Shown piece by piece: positions 19,958 through 33,200 of a stretch of DNA of 64,000 bases. A model generated the notes under the pieces. It was not told the DNA's origin. It made no database searches and saw only the letters and a list, made by a program, of their open reading frames with translations. The stretch covers positions 61,426,951 to 61,490,950 of the forward strand of contig NC_053138.1 in NCBI RefSeq assembly GCF_016808335.1. The letters run 5' to 3'. Source of the stretch: Panicum virgatum (taxonomy: Eukaryota; Streptophyta; Magnoliopsida; Poales; Poaceae). The position numbers and the translations under genes are program-made. Position 1 is the stretch's first letter, and each line of letters begins with the position of its first letter.

Positions 19958-22706
19958 ATGACGAAGTTTCTTCTTCTTCTTCTCCGGATGATGCTCTGGC
20001 GCCGCCACCGTCTCTCCTCGCCGCCGTACACGCGGCTCCTCGCCTGCCTTCTCCTCCTCCTCCAGCTGCCGCCGCTCTCCCGCGCCGCGACGGTGGTCAC
20101 TCGCCTGCCGGGGTTCCCCGGCCCCCTGCCCTTCTACCTGGAGACAGGGTGGGTAATCCGATCCCCCTCCCCTCCACTCCCCCCAAATGCTCGAGCTCTC
20201 TGGTTCGATTCACTTACCGTGCGTGCGTGTGAGAGCAGGTACGTTGGCGTGGGGGAGGAGGAGGCCGGGGCGGAGCTCTTCTACTACTTCGTGGAGTCGG
20301 AGCGGAGCCCCGGCACCGACCCCGTGCTGGTGTGGCTCACCGGCGGGCCCCGGTGCTCCGCCTTCAGCGGCCTCGCCTACGAGATCGGGCCCATCAATTT
20401 CGTCCTCCAACCCTACGACGGCACGCTGCCGCGGCTGGTCTACAGCCCGGATTCCTGGACACGGGTGAGAACTTGCGATTCTTCAGTGATGCACACATGG
20501 AAGAAATTTCGATTTGGTGTGGTGAATCGTTGATGACCAATTGGTTGGTCGATCGATGGATTTCAGGTGGCGAGCATCATCTTCCTGGACTCGCCCGTGG
20601 GTTCAGGCTTCTCGTACGCGCGCGACCCCCGCGGCTACGACGTCGGGGACGTCTCGTCGTCTAGGCAGGTCGTGGAGTTCCTGAGGAAGGTCTGGAAAGA
20701 ACACGCAGCGAGGCGTGGAGTACATTCGTTGATCCATCAGTTGGGAAAAAAAAGAGAAATGTGCCTGTTAAAATAAAGCTTGCTAGTTCTGTTTGTGCAG
20801 TGGTTTGATGCTCACCCATGTCTTCAATCAAACCCTTTCTACGTCGCTGGCGACTCGTATGCAGGAATGGTGGTGCCCGTTATTGCACAATATATCTCAG
20901 AAGGTAATTTTAAAGTCTAGTCTTGATTGCTCAGAAAGAGCCCCTTGTCTTGTTCTTTTCCCCGCCCCTGTCATATGCCTACCTGATCCTGTGTCCTGAA
21001 GAGTACTCGCTCTTGGTCTTAAATTTTTATCCGTGCCATTGTTCTTTTCTGCCGATGAATGTTCTGTGCTCCAGGAAATGAAGGAATGCATCATCCACTG
21101 ATCAATCTCAAGGCATGTAATTTCTAGCACACGAATCGGCAAACCGGAGAACTCGCCGTCCCTACTGACTGTTTCTTTGTATATGCAGGGCTATATAGTC
21201 GGCAACCCTGTAACCGGAGACAAGGTCGACACCAACTCTCGGATTCCGTACGCTCATTCGCATGGAATCATATCTGACCAGCAGTACGAGGTAGCACTCT
21301 TGTTCATTCAGATCTACTTGCCTACTTGGATGACAGCTGACTAATCTTTTTCCTTCGCTTTCATCTGTCAAAGGCTGCGGTGGCAAATTGCAATGGGGAT
21401 TATGTGAGTCCGACGAACAAGCTCTGCGCCGACGTGCTACAAACTATCCAGAATGTAAGGTTCATCTATTGTGCTAATTTTCAGAATTAATGGCTATCAT
21501 CATCGACTGGACTATCAGTTCCTTATCATGTCTTCACTCTTCACAGCTCATGTCAGAAGTCGACCACAAAGATATACTGGGACCGAAATGTCCCCTTGAT
21601 TCACCGAATCCGAGGAGAGATGCTTTAGAGAGGAAGTCCCTAGCAGAGGAACACTACTATCGGATTAGTGACCCACCTGCGGAACCTTCTTTTCGTTGTT
21701 TTGTGAGTTTTATCCTTCAAATAATCATCGTGTCGATTGTCAATTTCATGCAAATCTAGATCAATGTGATGAAAATATTGATCTCTGCTGTTCATCACAA
21801 ACCATTGCCTGAAATTGCTTCTTTGGAACCCAGGAATACCGCTACTACCTGTCTTACTTTTGGGCAAATGACAATGCCACTAGAGCTGCCCTTGGGGTCA
21901 AGGAGGTAAAGCACTTCCTTATCTTTTGCTTCTAAGCCTTTAGTTTGCACTCGTCATTCGTCAGAGCACAAATTGCCTCCACCAGCTTGTTCGCTCTGCA
22001 ACACTAAGGAATCCGTGCTTATTAGTTCTCTGTTTACTTTTCAGCTGCTAATGACTCTTTTCTGAATTTCTTGGGACTGAGATTCTACTGACAAAAGGAT
22101 AGCATTAATGAACAGGGAACAGTGAAGGAATGGGTTAGGTGCCAGCGTTCAGGTTTTCCCTACACCTACGATATTCCGAGCAGCATAAAGTACCACTTCA
22201 ACCTCACCACCAGGGGTTACCGCGCTCTGGTATACAGGTGAAAGCATGATGTTTCAGTAGGAGCATCTATCTCTTAAGTTCACATATGCTATTCGAAATC
22301 TTCATCCATGAACATCATGCTTAGTGGTGTACTGTGGGTGCAGTGGAGACCATGATCTAAGTATACCGTTCTCGGGCACACATGCATGGATAAGATCCTT
22401 CAACTTCTCCATTGTTGATGACTGGAGGGCGTGGCACCTTGATGGCCAGGCTGCAGGGTTAAGTCATCTCCTGAATCCCTTGAATTCTACTGTTCTCGCT
22501 TTGCTCCTCTCTCAATCAACATGTGGCGCCATCATCTTCCATTCATATTTTCAAGGATGGAACACTTGCAGTCTCCTTTGTTCGTTCCTCTGTTGCATTT
22601 TTGCTTGAACTGATGTAGAATTCACCTTTTTTCTTCTTCTTTTTGGCCAGATTCACGATCAAATATGCGAACAATCTCACTTTCGCGACAGTGAAGGTTT
22701 GTCTTT

Positions 22707-22749
<43 letters not shown>

Positions 22750-22905
22750 GCTTCATGAGATCAGCCAGATGATTTACATATGGGTCGTATTGGTAACATG
22801 GTTTTTTTTTTGTTTATGCAGGGTGGTCGCCATGCTGCTCCAGGGAATCGGCCCAAAGAATGCTTCACTATGGCTAAAAGGTGGCTGGACAATAAGCCTC
22901 TCTGA
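19958..22905 (+). CDS. Serine carboxypeptidase-like protein (SCPL, class I type)
   Basis: Thirteen exons join in phase: 19958-20148, 20239-20464, 20567-20689, 20801-20903, 21075-21112, 21189-21290, 21374-21454, 21547-21702, 21834-21905, 22116-22237, 22344-22457, 22651-22696, 22822-22905, giving 485 residues, the usual SCPL length. A hydrophobic secretion signal (about residues 24-43) is followed by the alpha/beta-hydrolase domain. Catalytic Ser199 sits in GDSYAG, Asp in SGDHD (407/409) and His462 in [11 protein letters not shown]. ATGs at 19988 and 19991 are alternative starts. Intron 5 has a GC donor. The GGPGCS motif reads GGPRCS (Arg102) by one base change. Family knowledge: vacuolar or secreted serine carboxypeptidases, some recruited as acyltransferases using glucose esters; substrate cannot be told here. 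All splice sites were read by eye. Confidence 0.9.
22712..22743. repeat. (TC)n microsatellite in SCPL intron 12
   Basis: About 16 uninterrupted TC units just after the donor of intron 12; likely length-variable. Confidence 0.95.
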
Positions 22906-23010
22906 TTTGCCTGCCAACTCAGGCTGCACTTCTGAATCCGGATTCAGTCTGTAACTGTGCAATAAGTCTGTAAAATGACAACCAAACTAGCGAAGTAAGT
23001 TAATTAATGT

Positions 23011-23016
23011 AATAAA
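23011..23016 (+). terminator. Probable SCPL poly(A) signal
   Basis: AATAAA 106 bp after the stop codon, in an AT-rich 3' UTR-like context. Confidence 0.5.
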
Positions 23017-23084
23017 GCACGTCAAATATTAAGTTTGCACTCGAAAGTGTTTCTCTTTCATTTTGGCTCTTTTTTTTCTCCTTT

Positions 23085-23208
23085 TTTTTTGTGACACGGG
23101 GAGCTTTATTAAGAATTAAAGAGTATCGTTATAAAGAAAAAGAATGTCAAATTCCAATATATCACCAACAATTATGCTCAACCACAAAACTAACATGTGA
23201 GCAAGGTG
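23085..23208 (-). other. Possible LINE 3' fragment
   Basis: Read on the minus strand, TTAATAAAGCTCCCCGTGTC is followed by a short A-rich run, resembling a 5'-truncated non-LTR insertion tail. No coding sequence supports it. Confidence 0.25.
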
Positions 23209-23213
23209 GTATT

Positions 23214-24513
23214 TGTCGGGTACCATGATTAGGGGCACTCTAATTAGGAGACTAAAATTACCCTAAAAACGCAGACACGTGTTTGGCAACCGGGCCCACG
23301 AAGCCCTACAGCCTCTTTCCAATCTGGAAGAAAGGAAATGACTCAAAGAAGCCCAACACATGGCCCACGTATGCAGTGCGGCCCATCCGCACCCCCTCGG
23401 ACCCGCGGGGTGATCTCCGCCTCGCTCGAGGGCTCCCCGCCGAAGCCCTCGACCGCGCCTCCGCCTCGCTCGATGGTAGCGAGCCTGCCCTTGAGAAAGC
23501 AGAACGTCTCCGCCTCGCTCGAGGCCACCCCTCGACAGAAAGGACAAACGGCCCTTCCGCTCACCCGCCCGCCATACGAAGGCATTAAATGTCAACCACT
23601 CCTCCACAGCGCCCGGGTCTGACGGCGTCAGGCCGCCATTCCCCACAGTGGCTGTGACCGGAGTCTTGTCCGCCAACTTCGGTCACTACTTCGCCATTCT
23701 GGACGCTGTGGCGACACTGTGGGAACCTGCGATGCAGTGCAAGACGTGCTCGGCACTGCTCCAGCTACTATACTGCCAACTCCCCATACCTCCTTCGTAC
23801 TTTCTCTTCCGCGAAGCCCTCGAACGGCATGGGCGCGACCCTCGAAAGCGGCTCCGGCCTTGACCAGGACAAGACCCTGGTCCTAGGACCCTCGGAACGC
23901 CGCCACGCCACGCCTGGAAGATAGTACCCCCACAGCAACAACCACGCCGCCCGCTGGAGCTGCAAGGACGTTGGCGCGATCTCCGCAAGACCAGGGACGA
24001 TGCCCAGGACGACTGCCACGCCCGGCGCCATACCCCACAGTGTACTTCCCACAGTGCTCGACCACTGCACCCTCGCGATTCGGGGAGAAGATGACGACTT
24101 CCACGATCCCCTGTGCATGTACACCGTCCCTCCTTGTGTCTATAAAAGGAGGAGGCGGGCTTTCCCTTAAGGGGGTCGGCCCATTCGGTAGAACACAACG
24201 CTCAGCACTACTCGCAGAGCACATACGCTCTTCTGAGCCCCGATATTGGCACTCGCCTCAATCAACTCCTCCTCTAGCAGAAGACTTGGGAGCTCCCCTC
24301 CCTCTTTCGCCTCGCTTGTAACCCTTACTACAGGCACCCCGGTGCAAGACAGTACAGTGCTCTCGCACACTCCTTTGCTGGACGTACGGCTCCACGGCCG
24401 GAACCAGGATAAACCTGTGTGTTACTGTGTTGCCTCTTGCATCAATATTTGGGACGAGGAACACGCAGCATCATCACTAGTTGGGTCCGGCCCGCCGGGT
24501 TAGGACACCGACA
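23214..24513 (+). repeat. Element 1 5' LTR
   Basis: 1300 bp, TGTCGG to CCGACA. It differs from the 3' LTR by substitutions and by about 59 bp, mainly because the 3' copy has an extra tandem unit near 56947-57060. Confidence 0.93.
24141..24148 (+). promoter_or_regulatory. Element 1 TATA box (5' LTR)
   Basis: TATAAAAG within GTGTCTATAAAAGGAGG; the same site is at 57684 in the other LTR. Confidence 0.75.
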
Positions 24514-24531
24514 GTTGGCGCGCCAGGTAGG
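24514..24531 (+). promoter_or_regulatory. Element 1 probable primer-binding site
   Basis: GTTGGCGCGCCAGGTAGG directly follows the 5' LTR, the position for minus-strand priming; the tRNA was not identified. Confidence 0.6.
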
Positions 24532-24577
24532 GGCGCTGCGTGATATTTTCTCTTTTGTTCCCATTTGATCTCCAGGG

Positions 24578-26088
24578 ATGGCGAGCAGATCCAACCCATT
24601 CCCCATGGGCGCCTCGAATCCGCTCCCAGCGGGATACGTGATTTGGTTCGGGAGTCTTGAGTTTAGAGCAACCGGCAGCGGTTACCTCATGGAACTCCTC
24701 TCGCCCAGACGCAACCCTGACACTCCGACTTCACTAGCCCGGCGCAACGGGTGCTCGGGCCAGCACTCACGACAAGCGCGCATGGAGCGGTGCCAGGCGG
24801 CACACCTCAGCTCCCCCACGTGGGTTGAGGTTGCCATGTCGCAGCTCAGAGTCGCGGCCGACGGGGCCACCGCTTCGTCATCTACGCCGGCACCATCATC
24901 GACTGCAGCACCAGTGCCTCCCAGGGGGGCGCGATTGCGCCGTCGCCCTTTCCCTTTGGGATGCGCAACGCTGCCACCTACGCCTCTTCGTCCTGCCGAA
25001 GTACGAGGATCTGCCGGGTCATCACCTCCTGTTGATCCGCAACCTCATCGCATCATCTCCTGACGACTCCTACCCCGAGACGGCGAGCTCGATCGCCGAC
25101 GACATCAGCTTCTTCATGGACAACATCACGGCCGAGGAGGCCGAGGACTACTCCGGGGTCCGCGACCCCGACACTTTTCGCTCGTTCCAGCTCGCGGTGG
25201 CTTACTGCCTCACCTGCTCCGAGGACTCAAGCGAGGGGGGTTACGATCCCACTCGGGAGTACTTCATGGCCGAGCTCGCGGACGGGCAAAATGACAACGC
25301 TCCGGGCAATGACGGGAACGGCGGGGCAGACGCACAGGCAAACCAACCAGTGGTGCCGGCCGCGACCCCTTCTTCTTCGTCAAGCTCGGCGGTGCGGTAG
25401 GCACAGCTGGCGCAGCTCAAGGAGCTTCAAGCCAAGCTCGACGAGCAGCGTCGGCAGACATAGGAGCTACGCACCGCACTTGAGCAGCAGCGCACCGCGT
25501 ATGGCGCACATGCCCAGGCGGCGGCACGCGTTTCCCGGGAGTGGATCCTTGCCGATGACAACGTCGACAAACCTCCGGAACTGAAAACGGCCGGCGAAAA
25601 ACTCGTCGCTGCGGCCTACCTACTCCAAGCAATGCCCGAGCCATCGACGACTTCGGGTTGCAACCTGCACCGCGAGGCACAGGTGCTCATCGAGCAAGCT
25701 GCTATGCAACAGGCCGAGTGCTCTGCGTCTCGCATGCGCTCGATAGTCTCGAAGCAGGCCGGTGGGACTGCACGGCAGGACCACGAGGTTTTGGTGCACA
25801 CTCCACCATGAGGGAAGGGAAAGGCAGTCGCAGTGCACGGTGCGAAGGCACCCTCAGTGCACGACCGCATCAGAAAGACTCCACGACACGCGTGGACATG
25901 CCGGCGACGGCGACGCCCGCAACATCATCAATGGCAGGAAGTACACCCCTCGACGGGGTGGGCGTTTCGACCCCGAACATGATAGGGCGAGTCACCGGAG
26001 CCTCCGGGCACCTGTGTGTTCAGCCGGGAGATTCGTACTGCTCCTTTTCCCCCACGCTTTCGATAGCCCACCACCCTCGTCAAGTACT
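24578..26088 (+). pseudogene. Element 1 gag, 5' part (broken)
   Basis: An ATG at 24578 in a GGGATGG context follows the primer site. The likely Gag frame shifts between about 24900 and 25000, continues through an acidic segment (DDISFFMDNITAEEAEDYSG), stops at 25398-25400 and again near 25460, and shows a Glu/Gln/Arg-rich helical stretch. More frame changes follow near 25810-26080. At 26088 it is cut inside the tyrosine codon region by element 2 and resumes at 45504 in the same frame. It would have encoded the capsid-forming structural protein; as it stands it cannot be translated through. Confidence 0.75.
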
Positions 26089-26591
26089 TGTGGCAGAACC
26101 ACCCAAACTAACTGGGCCCAGGTTCACTGATTTTCGTTTCTAGGCAACTCTGACCCAAATCGGCATGCACCGGTAGTTCCTCGAGTGAAGCCTCGATTAA
26201 AGCCACGCTATTCCAGGATCAGCAGACAACGCTCACACGAAGGTGAGCCCAGAGATTACAACATAGAACATTTCATACATCTCAGAGTGATTACAGCGGA
26301 AAGGAAATTTATTACAAACCATGTTCAGAGTAGAAAAGTACTACAGAAGTCCGAACTACACAAATTATTCAAGTCTTATTATTGCAGTGGAAAGAATAAA
26401 CAACTACTAGCGAAAAGTGTGACGCATCGATAAAGCCTGTATGAAAAACGTCACTCAGTGGGAGGGTGGTCAGCACCAGCTGAAGGGCCATCCCACTCAA
26501 CAGACCAGCCCGGAGGCAAGGTACACGGCCAAATAAGACTCGCAAACAGATCTTCGATGTTAGTACCTGAAAACAGTGCCACAAGCAAGGC

Positions 26592-26609
26592 TGAGTATAC
26601 TAATACTCA
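26592..26609 (-). promoter_or_regulatory. LTR stem-loop (left LTR of element 2)
   Basis: TGAGTATACTAATACTCA, an inverted repeat followed by GCAAGAC; the same structure occurs at 38230 and, in another LTR family, at 39300. Confidence 0.6.
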
Positions 26610-29440
26610 GCAAGACATACTCGTCACCGGATATAACATAGTCCGATAACTAGACATGCAAGGCTTTTTGGTTGGTGGGGTTTGTTTTGCCAAAAACGCC
26701 ACTAAGAGTTGATCCTTATTTTCAGATTTTAACTTTACCATATTCTAGTTGAATTAACCTTTCTAAGTTTGCATCTAACTCTATACAAACATGGTAGAGC
26801 AATCATTTAATCAACCAGCAGTATTATCATCATCATGTTCCACTTGTTACTCTATATGACCGAAAACATTAAGCAATCTCATGCCGTGAGAGGCGGACGA
26901 TTCTGAATAGAATTTCAACCTGGCCAGGGGAACCCAACACACACGCATGGGGATCGACATCGCTTTCACCCACGCAACTTTTTCCCTTTCTTTCCAGTCC
27001 GTGGATCCGGGTCACCCTCCCCGACTACAGAGTCCGACCACTCTGCACCCGTACGTCCGGACAAAATAAAACCTACTTCTACCAAGAGGGTGAATGGTCG
27101 TTCCACTCGCCGGTCCAATCAAGTACTTAAGCTTACCGATTACCATATTTCTCGGCATGTGGCTAATACTTTCAAACGTTTAACGAAATGAGCCACACAC
27201 CGCGACCTTAACCATTTTTTACTACACCAGCGGGGTATCACAACTACACAACCCCGCCCGTTGTCCTTATATTTCAGCAGGAATTAAAATCAGTTAACTC
27301 CTATAATCTCGCGAAAGGCAGGAAACCTCTCGACTTCTACCGTACCTAAATTAACCTCCTGATCAATACGAGAGTCCACGGGCACCAATTCGTATTCACC
27401 GTCCGCAAGATTAACCGATTCTATATGCGAATGCAAAGATGTGTTATTATGACATGATACGATTTTTCTTTCCTTCACGATAAAGTTGTAGTCCAATAAA
27501 AGTTAATTCAGTGATGATCTCAAAATTTTATTCCATGGGCAGTCATTTATGGAGTAGTAATCACAACTATATTTGTTCATGAATGAGTGTGGGGTTTGAT
27601 TTTCATTTTTATCATTAAAACATAGCATACTTTCACTATTTCATAACAACAAATTTACTCATGAGCTAGTGATGAAAATTTAATGTAACACAGATCAGAT
27701 ACTCTAGCATCTATGGTATAAATTTCAGCATCTAATCATAAAGCAATTAACCATAACAATTCATGTAAGTAGATTACTCTAGTTGCTTCACCTTTTTTCA
27801 CAGAATGTTTGACATGGGTTCTGGTGCTACAAATTTTACGGAAGGATCTACATAGTATCAACTCAGTACTATACTTTTTCCATATTTTATATACTTATAC
27901 ATCAGAGGTGACAAAATGAACAAATTTAGCAAGCTATTAAATAAGATTAATTCTACAGAGAGTTATACTAGGGATATGGTTCTCAAATTTTTACCAGATC
28001 CTAGACATGAGCTAAAAATATTACAGAAAATTTATCAAGCTTTATTTCAACCATATAAATTAGTTATGCATTTAACTTAACATGAGTTAGCATAATTTTT
28101 CAAAGTCCATTTGATTAGTACTGCATGAGAACTTTTTATTATAGAGAGAATATACTTTAACTAAGAACATGTCAAAAAATTATGATCAGATATGGCCTAG
28201 TTTACTCAGAAAAAAAATAGTAAATCTACTTAAGAGATACTAAACATGATTTTTATCTAAAGCAATATTCAGTAGTTAGAGCTCAAACTTGACAGGCATG
28301 CTTACATAACCAAAATGAGACTTCATAAATAAATATAGATTTTTCTGAGTATAAAAACTATATATGATGAATTAAGTTAATTAAACAAGCATTAATCATG
28401 GTATATAGCAAATCAACTCTAATAATTCTGAAATTTATGGATTAACATGGTTTCAGTTACACATGCATGAGTAGAAATTCCAGAGTAAGTTCATGTATAT
28501 TTTTTCCAGTATTAAATCGTGAAAGTCATCAACAGATTTGAGAATCTTGATTGTTCCAACAAGATAACAGTTTTAGATGGGTGCAATCTTTTTACTGTGA
28601 GCTTAAAATTCCATCAGTGATAACATATTCAAAAATCAAGGTCGTTTGTTGAGTGGAACTTACTGAACATGCATGGGTTGATTTTCTTATTCTTTTTCAT
28701 AGATTAAATTTGGTAGAGTTTCTACAGATTTTACTGTTACAAAACTTGTAGATCTTGTTACAAGGATTCCAGATCAGTTGAGTTTGCATTTTTACGATTT
28801 TTTTGTGATTTGTTATGCATTTTAGAAGTTCACTGCCAAACACTGGAAAACTTGTAAACACACCCTCGAGCGAAAAAAATAAATTACAACCGGGTCCTTC
28901 GCCGGCCTTCTCCGCCGTTGCATCTTGCCGGTGGTGTTCTGCTAGGAAGGGCTTACCGGGGCTGCAACGGGGAGGCGCGTGAGAGAGAGGAGTTCGAGGA
29001 ACACCCACCCTTGTAGACGTTCAAGTGGAAGATGGCCGGAGACGAACTCGCCGGCGCTAATGGCGGAGAAGAAGTTCGGTCACCGGTGGTGTAGGCGAAG
29101 CAGGGCTCGGGCTAGAGGAACGTCGCTTGCACAAGCACCGCGAGAGTGTGAGGAAGCTCCTGGGGTAGCTCTCGTGCACGGTCTCCCTCTGGGTGGGCCG
29201 GTCTGCGGTGAGCTCGAGCTCGCCTGCGGCGGCGCGAAAGGGGAACGGCGACGGGGATGGGTTTGGATCGATTCAGCGTGCGTGGAGCTTAACTGGAGTG
29301 TGGCGAAGCTGCTGGGGTGGTTGGATGGATCAATGTGGGTCGGTGGTGGCCGGTCCGCGCGAGCTAGATCTCGCCGGCCATGGCGGACGGTGGAAGAAGG
29401 GAGAAAGAGAGGAAGTCGCGCGACGGCGGGGGTTCTGGGG

Positions 29441-29450
29441 CTATTTATAG
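29441..29450 (-). promoter_or_regulatory. Element 2 TATA box (left LTR)
   Basis: Minus-strand CTATAAATAG followed by CCCC, a classic plant TATA element in the element's sense orientation. Confidence 0.8.
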
Positions 29451-30228
29451 GCGAGAGGAGTCCTGGGCGAGGGGAACGGCATCTGGGGAAGGTCGAACTG
29501 GCCTGGGAAGGCTCGGCGGCGAGGTGGCGGAGCGAGCAGGCGGCGAGCTGCATGGCGGGGCGGCGTGGCGGCTCGGGAGTGCGCCGAGGACGTGTGTTAG
29601 CGTGGGGAGGTGCCAAGAGGCAGGCCAGGTGGCGCTGGAGAGCTCCCTCGGGTCCACTTGGCCGCGGACGCGCCGTGGACGAGGTCCACCGGCGGCGTAC
29701 GGACGCACAGCGGCGAGGCAGAGAGAAACAGAGAGGGGAGATGAAGATGAGGGCCTATTTGTGATTTCTGAAATTTCAGAGACCTCTCGGTAAACTAAAA
29801 ATATCTCCTTCTTAGAGGGCTCAAACGAAAAAGTATTGAACACCAACTTTGCATAACTTTTCAAGATCTACAACTTTTGTTTTATGCAAATTTTCATTTG
29901 AAACTCACATTTTGAACTTTTTTTAAATTTCCAAACTTGCACAAAAGGACTTTGACTTTATTTAGATTTTTGATGGTTTTTGACTGAAAGTTCAATTGAG
30001 CACATGTCATTTAAAGTACTTCTCATGAGCCAACTTAATTTTTGTGCACATTTTTGAATTGTATTTTGAGTAAGTTTTCACCATTTTTCTTTCTGATTTT
30101 AATTTCTTTTGTGTAGTTTGACTTTATTTGACCTTTCCCCTTTTGAATTAATTTCCCACATTCTTCTTTTAAGTTTTAATTGGGTACAGTGATCTGTACT
30201 TAAGTGTACTGACACCTGAGATGTCACA

Positions 30229-30243
30229 ACCTACCCCCCTTAA
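30229..30243 (-). promoter_or_regulatory. Element 2 polypurine tract
   Basis: Minus-strand AAGGGGGGTAGGT immediately before the 3' LTR start TGTGACA; it overlaps the pol stop codon. Confidence 0.75.
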
Positions 30244-33200
30244 AAAGAATCTCGCCCCGAGATTGGATGATTGAATTTTGGGACAGAGAGTAAGGTACCT
30301 GGGGTAGAGTTAAGAAAACCCGGATATTGTCGATTGAGATAATCTTCCATCTCCCAGGTGGCTTCTTCTTCAGTGTGATGAGACCACTGAATTTTATACA
30401 TTTTTACCACCTTTTGACGAGTACCTCTCTCTTTTTGATCCGAGATTCTAAGTGGATATTCAACATAAGAGAGATCGGGTTCCACCAAAATTTCCTGTTG
30501 ATCGATGATTTCGGTCGGAACTCGGACACATTTCTTGAGTTGGGATACGTAGAAAACATCATGGATGGATGCGAGTCGTGAAGGAAGTCGCAGACAATAA
30601 GCCACGGGTCCACATTCTTCAATGATCTCATATGGTCCGACGTAGCAAGGTGCTAGCTTGCCCTTGACTCCGAAACGTTGAACACCTCGAGTTGGTGATA
30701 CTCGTAAATAAACATGGTCACCAACCTTGAACTTCAAAGGATCCCTTCTTTTATCAAAATAACTCTTTTGCCGAGACTGGGCTGCTCGGAGATTTGCTTG
30801 TGCTATTTTTACCTTTTCCTCATCCTCGACCACTAATTCGGGTCCAAATATTTTGCGTTCTCTAGTCTGGGACCTACTCAAAGGAGTTCGACACCGTCGA
30901 CCATTCAAGGCCTCGAATGGTGCCATCTTCAGACTGGCCTGATAGCTGTTGTTATAAGAAAACTCAGCCAAGGATAAACATTTGTCCCAGTTCTTGTAAT
31001 GATGGATGACACATGCTCGAAGCATGTCCTCGAGAATTTGATTCACCCTTTCGGTCTGTCCGTCAGTCTGTGGATGGTAAGCTGAGCTTCGAATTAATTT
31101 AGTTCCGAGAGCCTCTTGGAGCTGCTCCCAAAACCTTGCCACAAACTGAGTACCACGATCCGAGATAATCGTTTTGGGTACACCGTGTAGATAGACAATT
31201 CGATCAATATAGATTTCGGCATATTTCTTGGCCCGATATTCAGTATGCACTGGAATAAAATGAGCGGTCATTGTGAGCCTGTCGACAATAACCCAAATGG
31301 AATCATGATGTTGAGAGGTATTCGGTAAGCCCACGATGAAATCCATACTGATATCTTCCCATTTCCAGGACGGAATTGGCAGAGGTTGGAGAGTTCCAGC
31401 AACTTTCAAGTGACTAGCTTTCACTCTCTGACATGTGTCACACTCTGGGACATATTTAGCAATTTCTCTCTTCATGCGAGTCCACCAGAAATTTTGTCTG
31501 AGATCTTGGTACATCTTGGTGCTACCCGGATGAATGGAAAATTTAGAGAGATGTGCTTTGTCCAGGATTTGTTTCCGCAGCTCATGATTTTTGGGAACGA
31601 CTAGGTGATCCTCGAACCACAAGATTCCTTTATGGTCCACACGGAAACATTTGTATTTATTTTCGCCTTCTAATACTTTCTGTTTGATGATACCAACACT
31701 TTTGTCATGTAATTGTGGCATGATGATTTTGTCATAAAGTGTCGGTTCCATAGAAATATGAGTCAGAGAACCCTGAGGAATGATCTCCAATTTCAGCTTT
31801 TGCATTTCAGCACACAATGTGTCAATATACGACTCCACTGAAAGGCAATTGCAGGGAACCTTACGACTGAGCGCATCGGTTACGACATTAGCTTTGCCCG
31901 GATGATAATGAACTTCCAGGTCATAATCTTTGATTAATTCCAGCCATCTTCGTTGCCTCATATTCAGCTCACTTTGGATGAAAATGTATTTGAGACTCTT
32001 ATGGTCGGTATAGATATTGCAATGAGTGCCCATAAGATAATGTCTCCAAATCTTGAGAGCATGAATAACCGCGGCTAGCTCAAGATCATGAGTGGGATAA
32101 TTTAGCTCGTGTGGCCGAAGAGCTCGGGAAGCATATTCTATAACCCGATTGTCTTGCATTAGAACACAACCAAGACCAGTACCTGACGCATCACAGTAAA
32201 CATCATAGGGTTTGTTGTTGTCAGGTTGAGCTAAGACTGGTGCTGTGGTTAGATGTGCTCTCAATGTATGGAATGCTTCATCGCACTTCGCATCCCATTT
32301 AAACTTGACATCCTTCTTTAGTAGTTCTGTCATGGGTTTTGCAATTCTGGAGAAGTCCGGAATAAATCTGCGGTAATATCCCGCCAAGCCGAGAAAACTG
32401 CGAATCTGATGAACTGAAGTAGGAGGTTTCCAGTCCATCACTTCTTGTACTTTGCTGGGATCAACTGAGATGCCTTCACTGGATATGGTGTGACCCAGAA
32501 ATTTGACTGTGTCCAGCCAGAATTCACACTTGGAAAATTTCGCGTACAGCTTATGATCTTTGAGACGTTGAAGAACAATACACAGGTGTTGTTCATGTTC
32601 CGCCTCATTCTTGGAATAGATCAGAATGTCGTTGATAAAAACCATGACAAACTTGTCAAGTTCCGGCATGAATACCGAGTTCATGAGATACATGAAATAA
32701 GTTGGAGCATTGGTGAGACCGAAAGACATAACCAAATATTCATAGAGGCCATATCTGGTTGAGAAAGTGGTCTTGGGAATATCACAAGGCCGGATTTTAA
32801 TTTGATGATACCCCGAACGAAGATCAATCTTGGAGAAGATCTTTGCTCCAGCCAACTGATCAAACAGTACATCAATGCGGGGAAGTGGATATTTATTTTT
32901 GATGGTCACCGCATTGAGAGGCCGGTAGTTAACACACAACCTCATACTATCATCCTTCTTCTTTACGAACAATGCTGGACAGCCCCAAGGTGAAGCACTT
33001 GGGCGAATAAAACCCTTGTCCAGAAGTTCTTGCAGCTGGATTTTTAGTTCAGCCAATTCTTTTGGTGACATTCGGTACGGCCTTTTTGAAATAGGTGCTG
33101 TACCAGGTTGAAGTTCAATGAAAAATTCGATATCCCGGTCCGGCGGCATACCAGGTAAATTGTCCGGTAACACCTCTGCATATTCACGGACTACAAGAAT

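Larger units (their letters stand above)
26089..30228 (-). repeat. Element 2 3' LTR (left copy)
   Basis: 4140 bp. On the minus strand it begins TGTGACATCTCAGG and ends GGTTCTGCCACA. Highly similar to the right copy. A GC-rich segment at about 28900-29750 gives long but meaningless frames on both strands. Confidence 0.93.

Noticed and set aside
23085..23208. Firm call of a LINE insertion downstream of the SCPL gene
   Set aside because: Only a short tail-like sequence is visible, with no coding part or target duplication, so it is kept as a low-confidence note.
28979..29764. 261-codon plus-strand ORF, with a near copy at 44257-44785
   Set aside because: It lies inside the LTRs of element 2 and antisense to the element; the second copy is broken into shorter frames. 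It reflects GC-rich composition.
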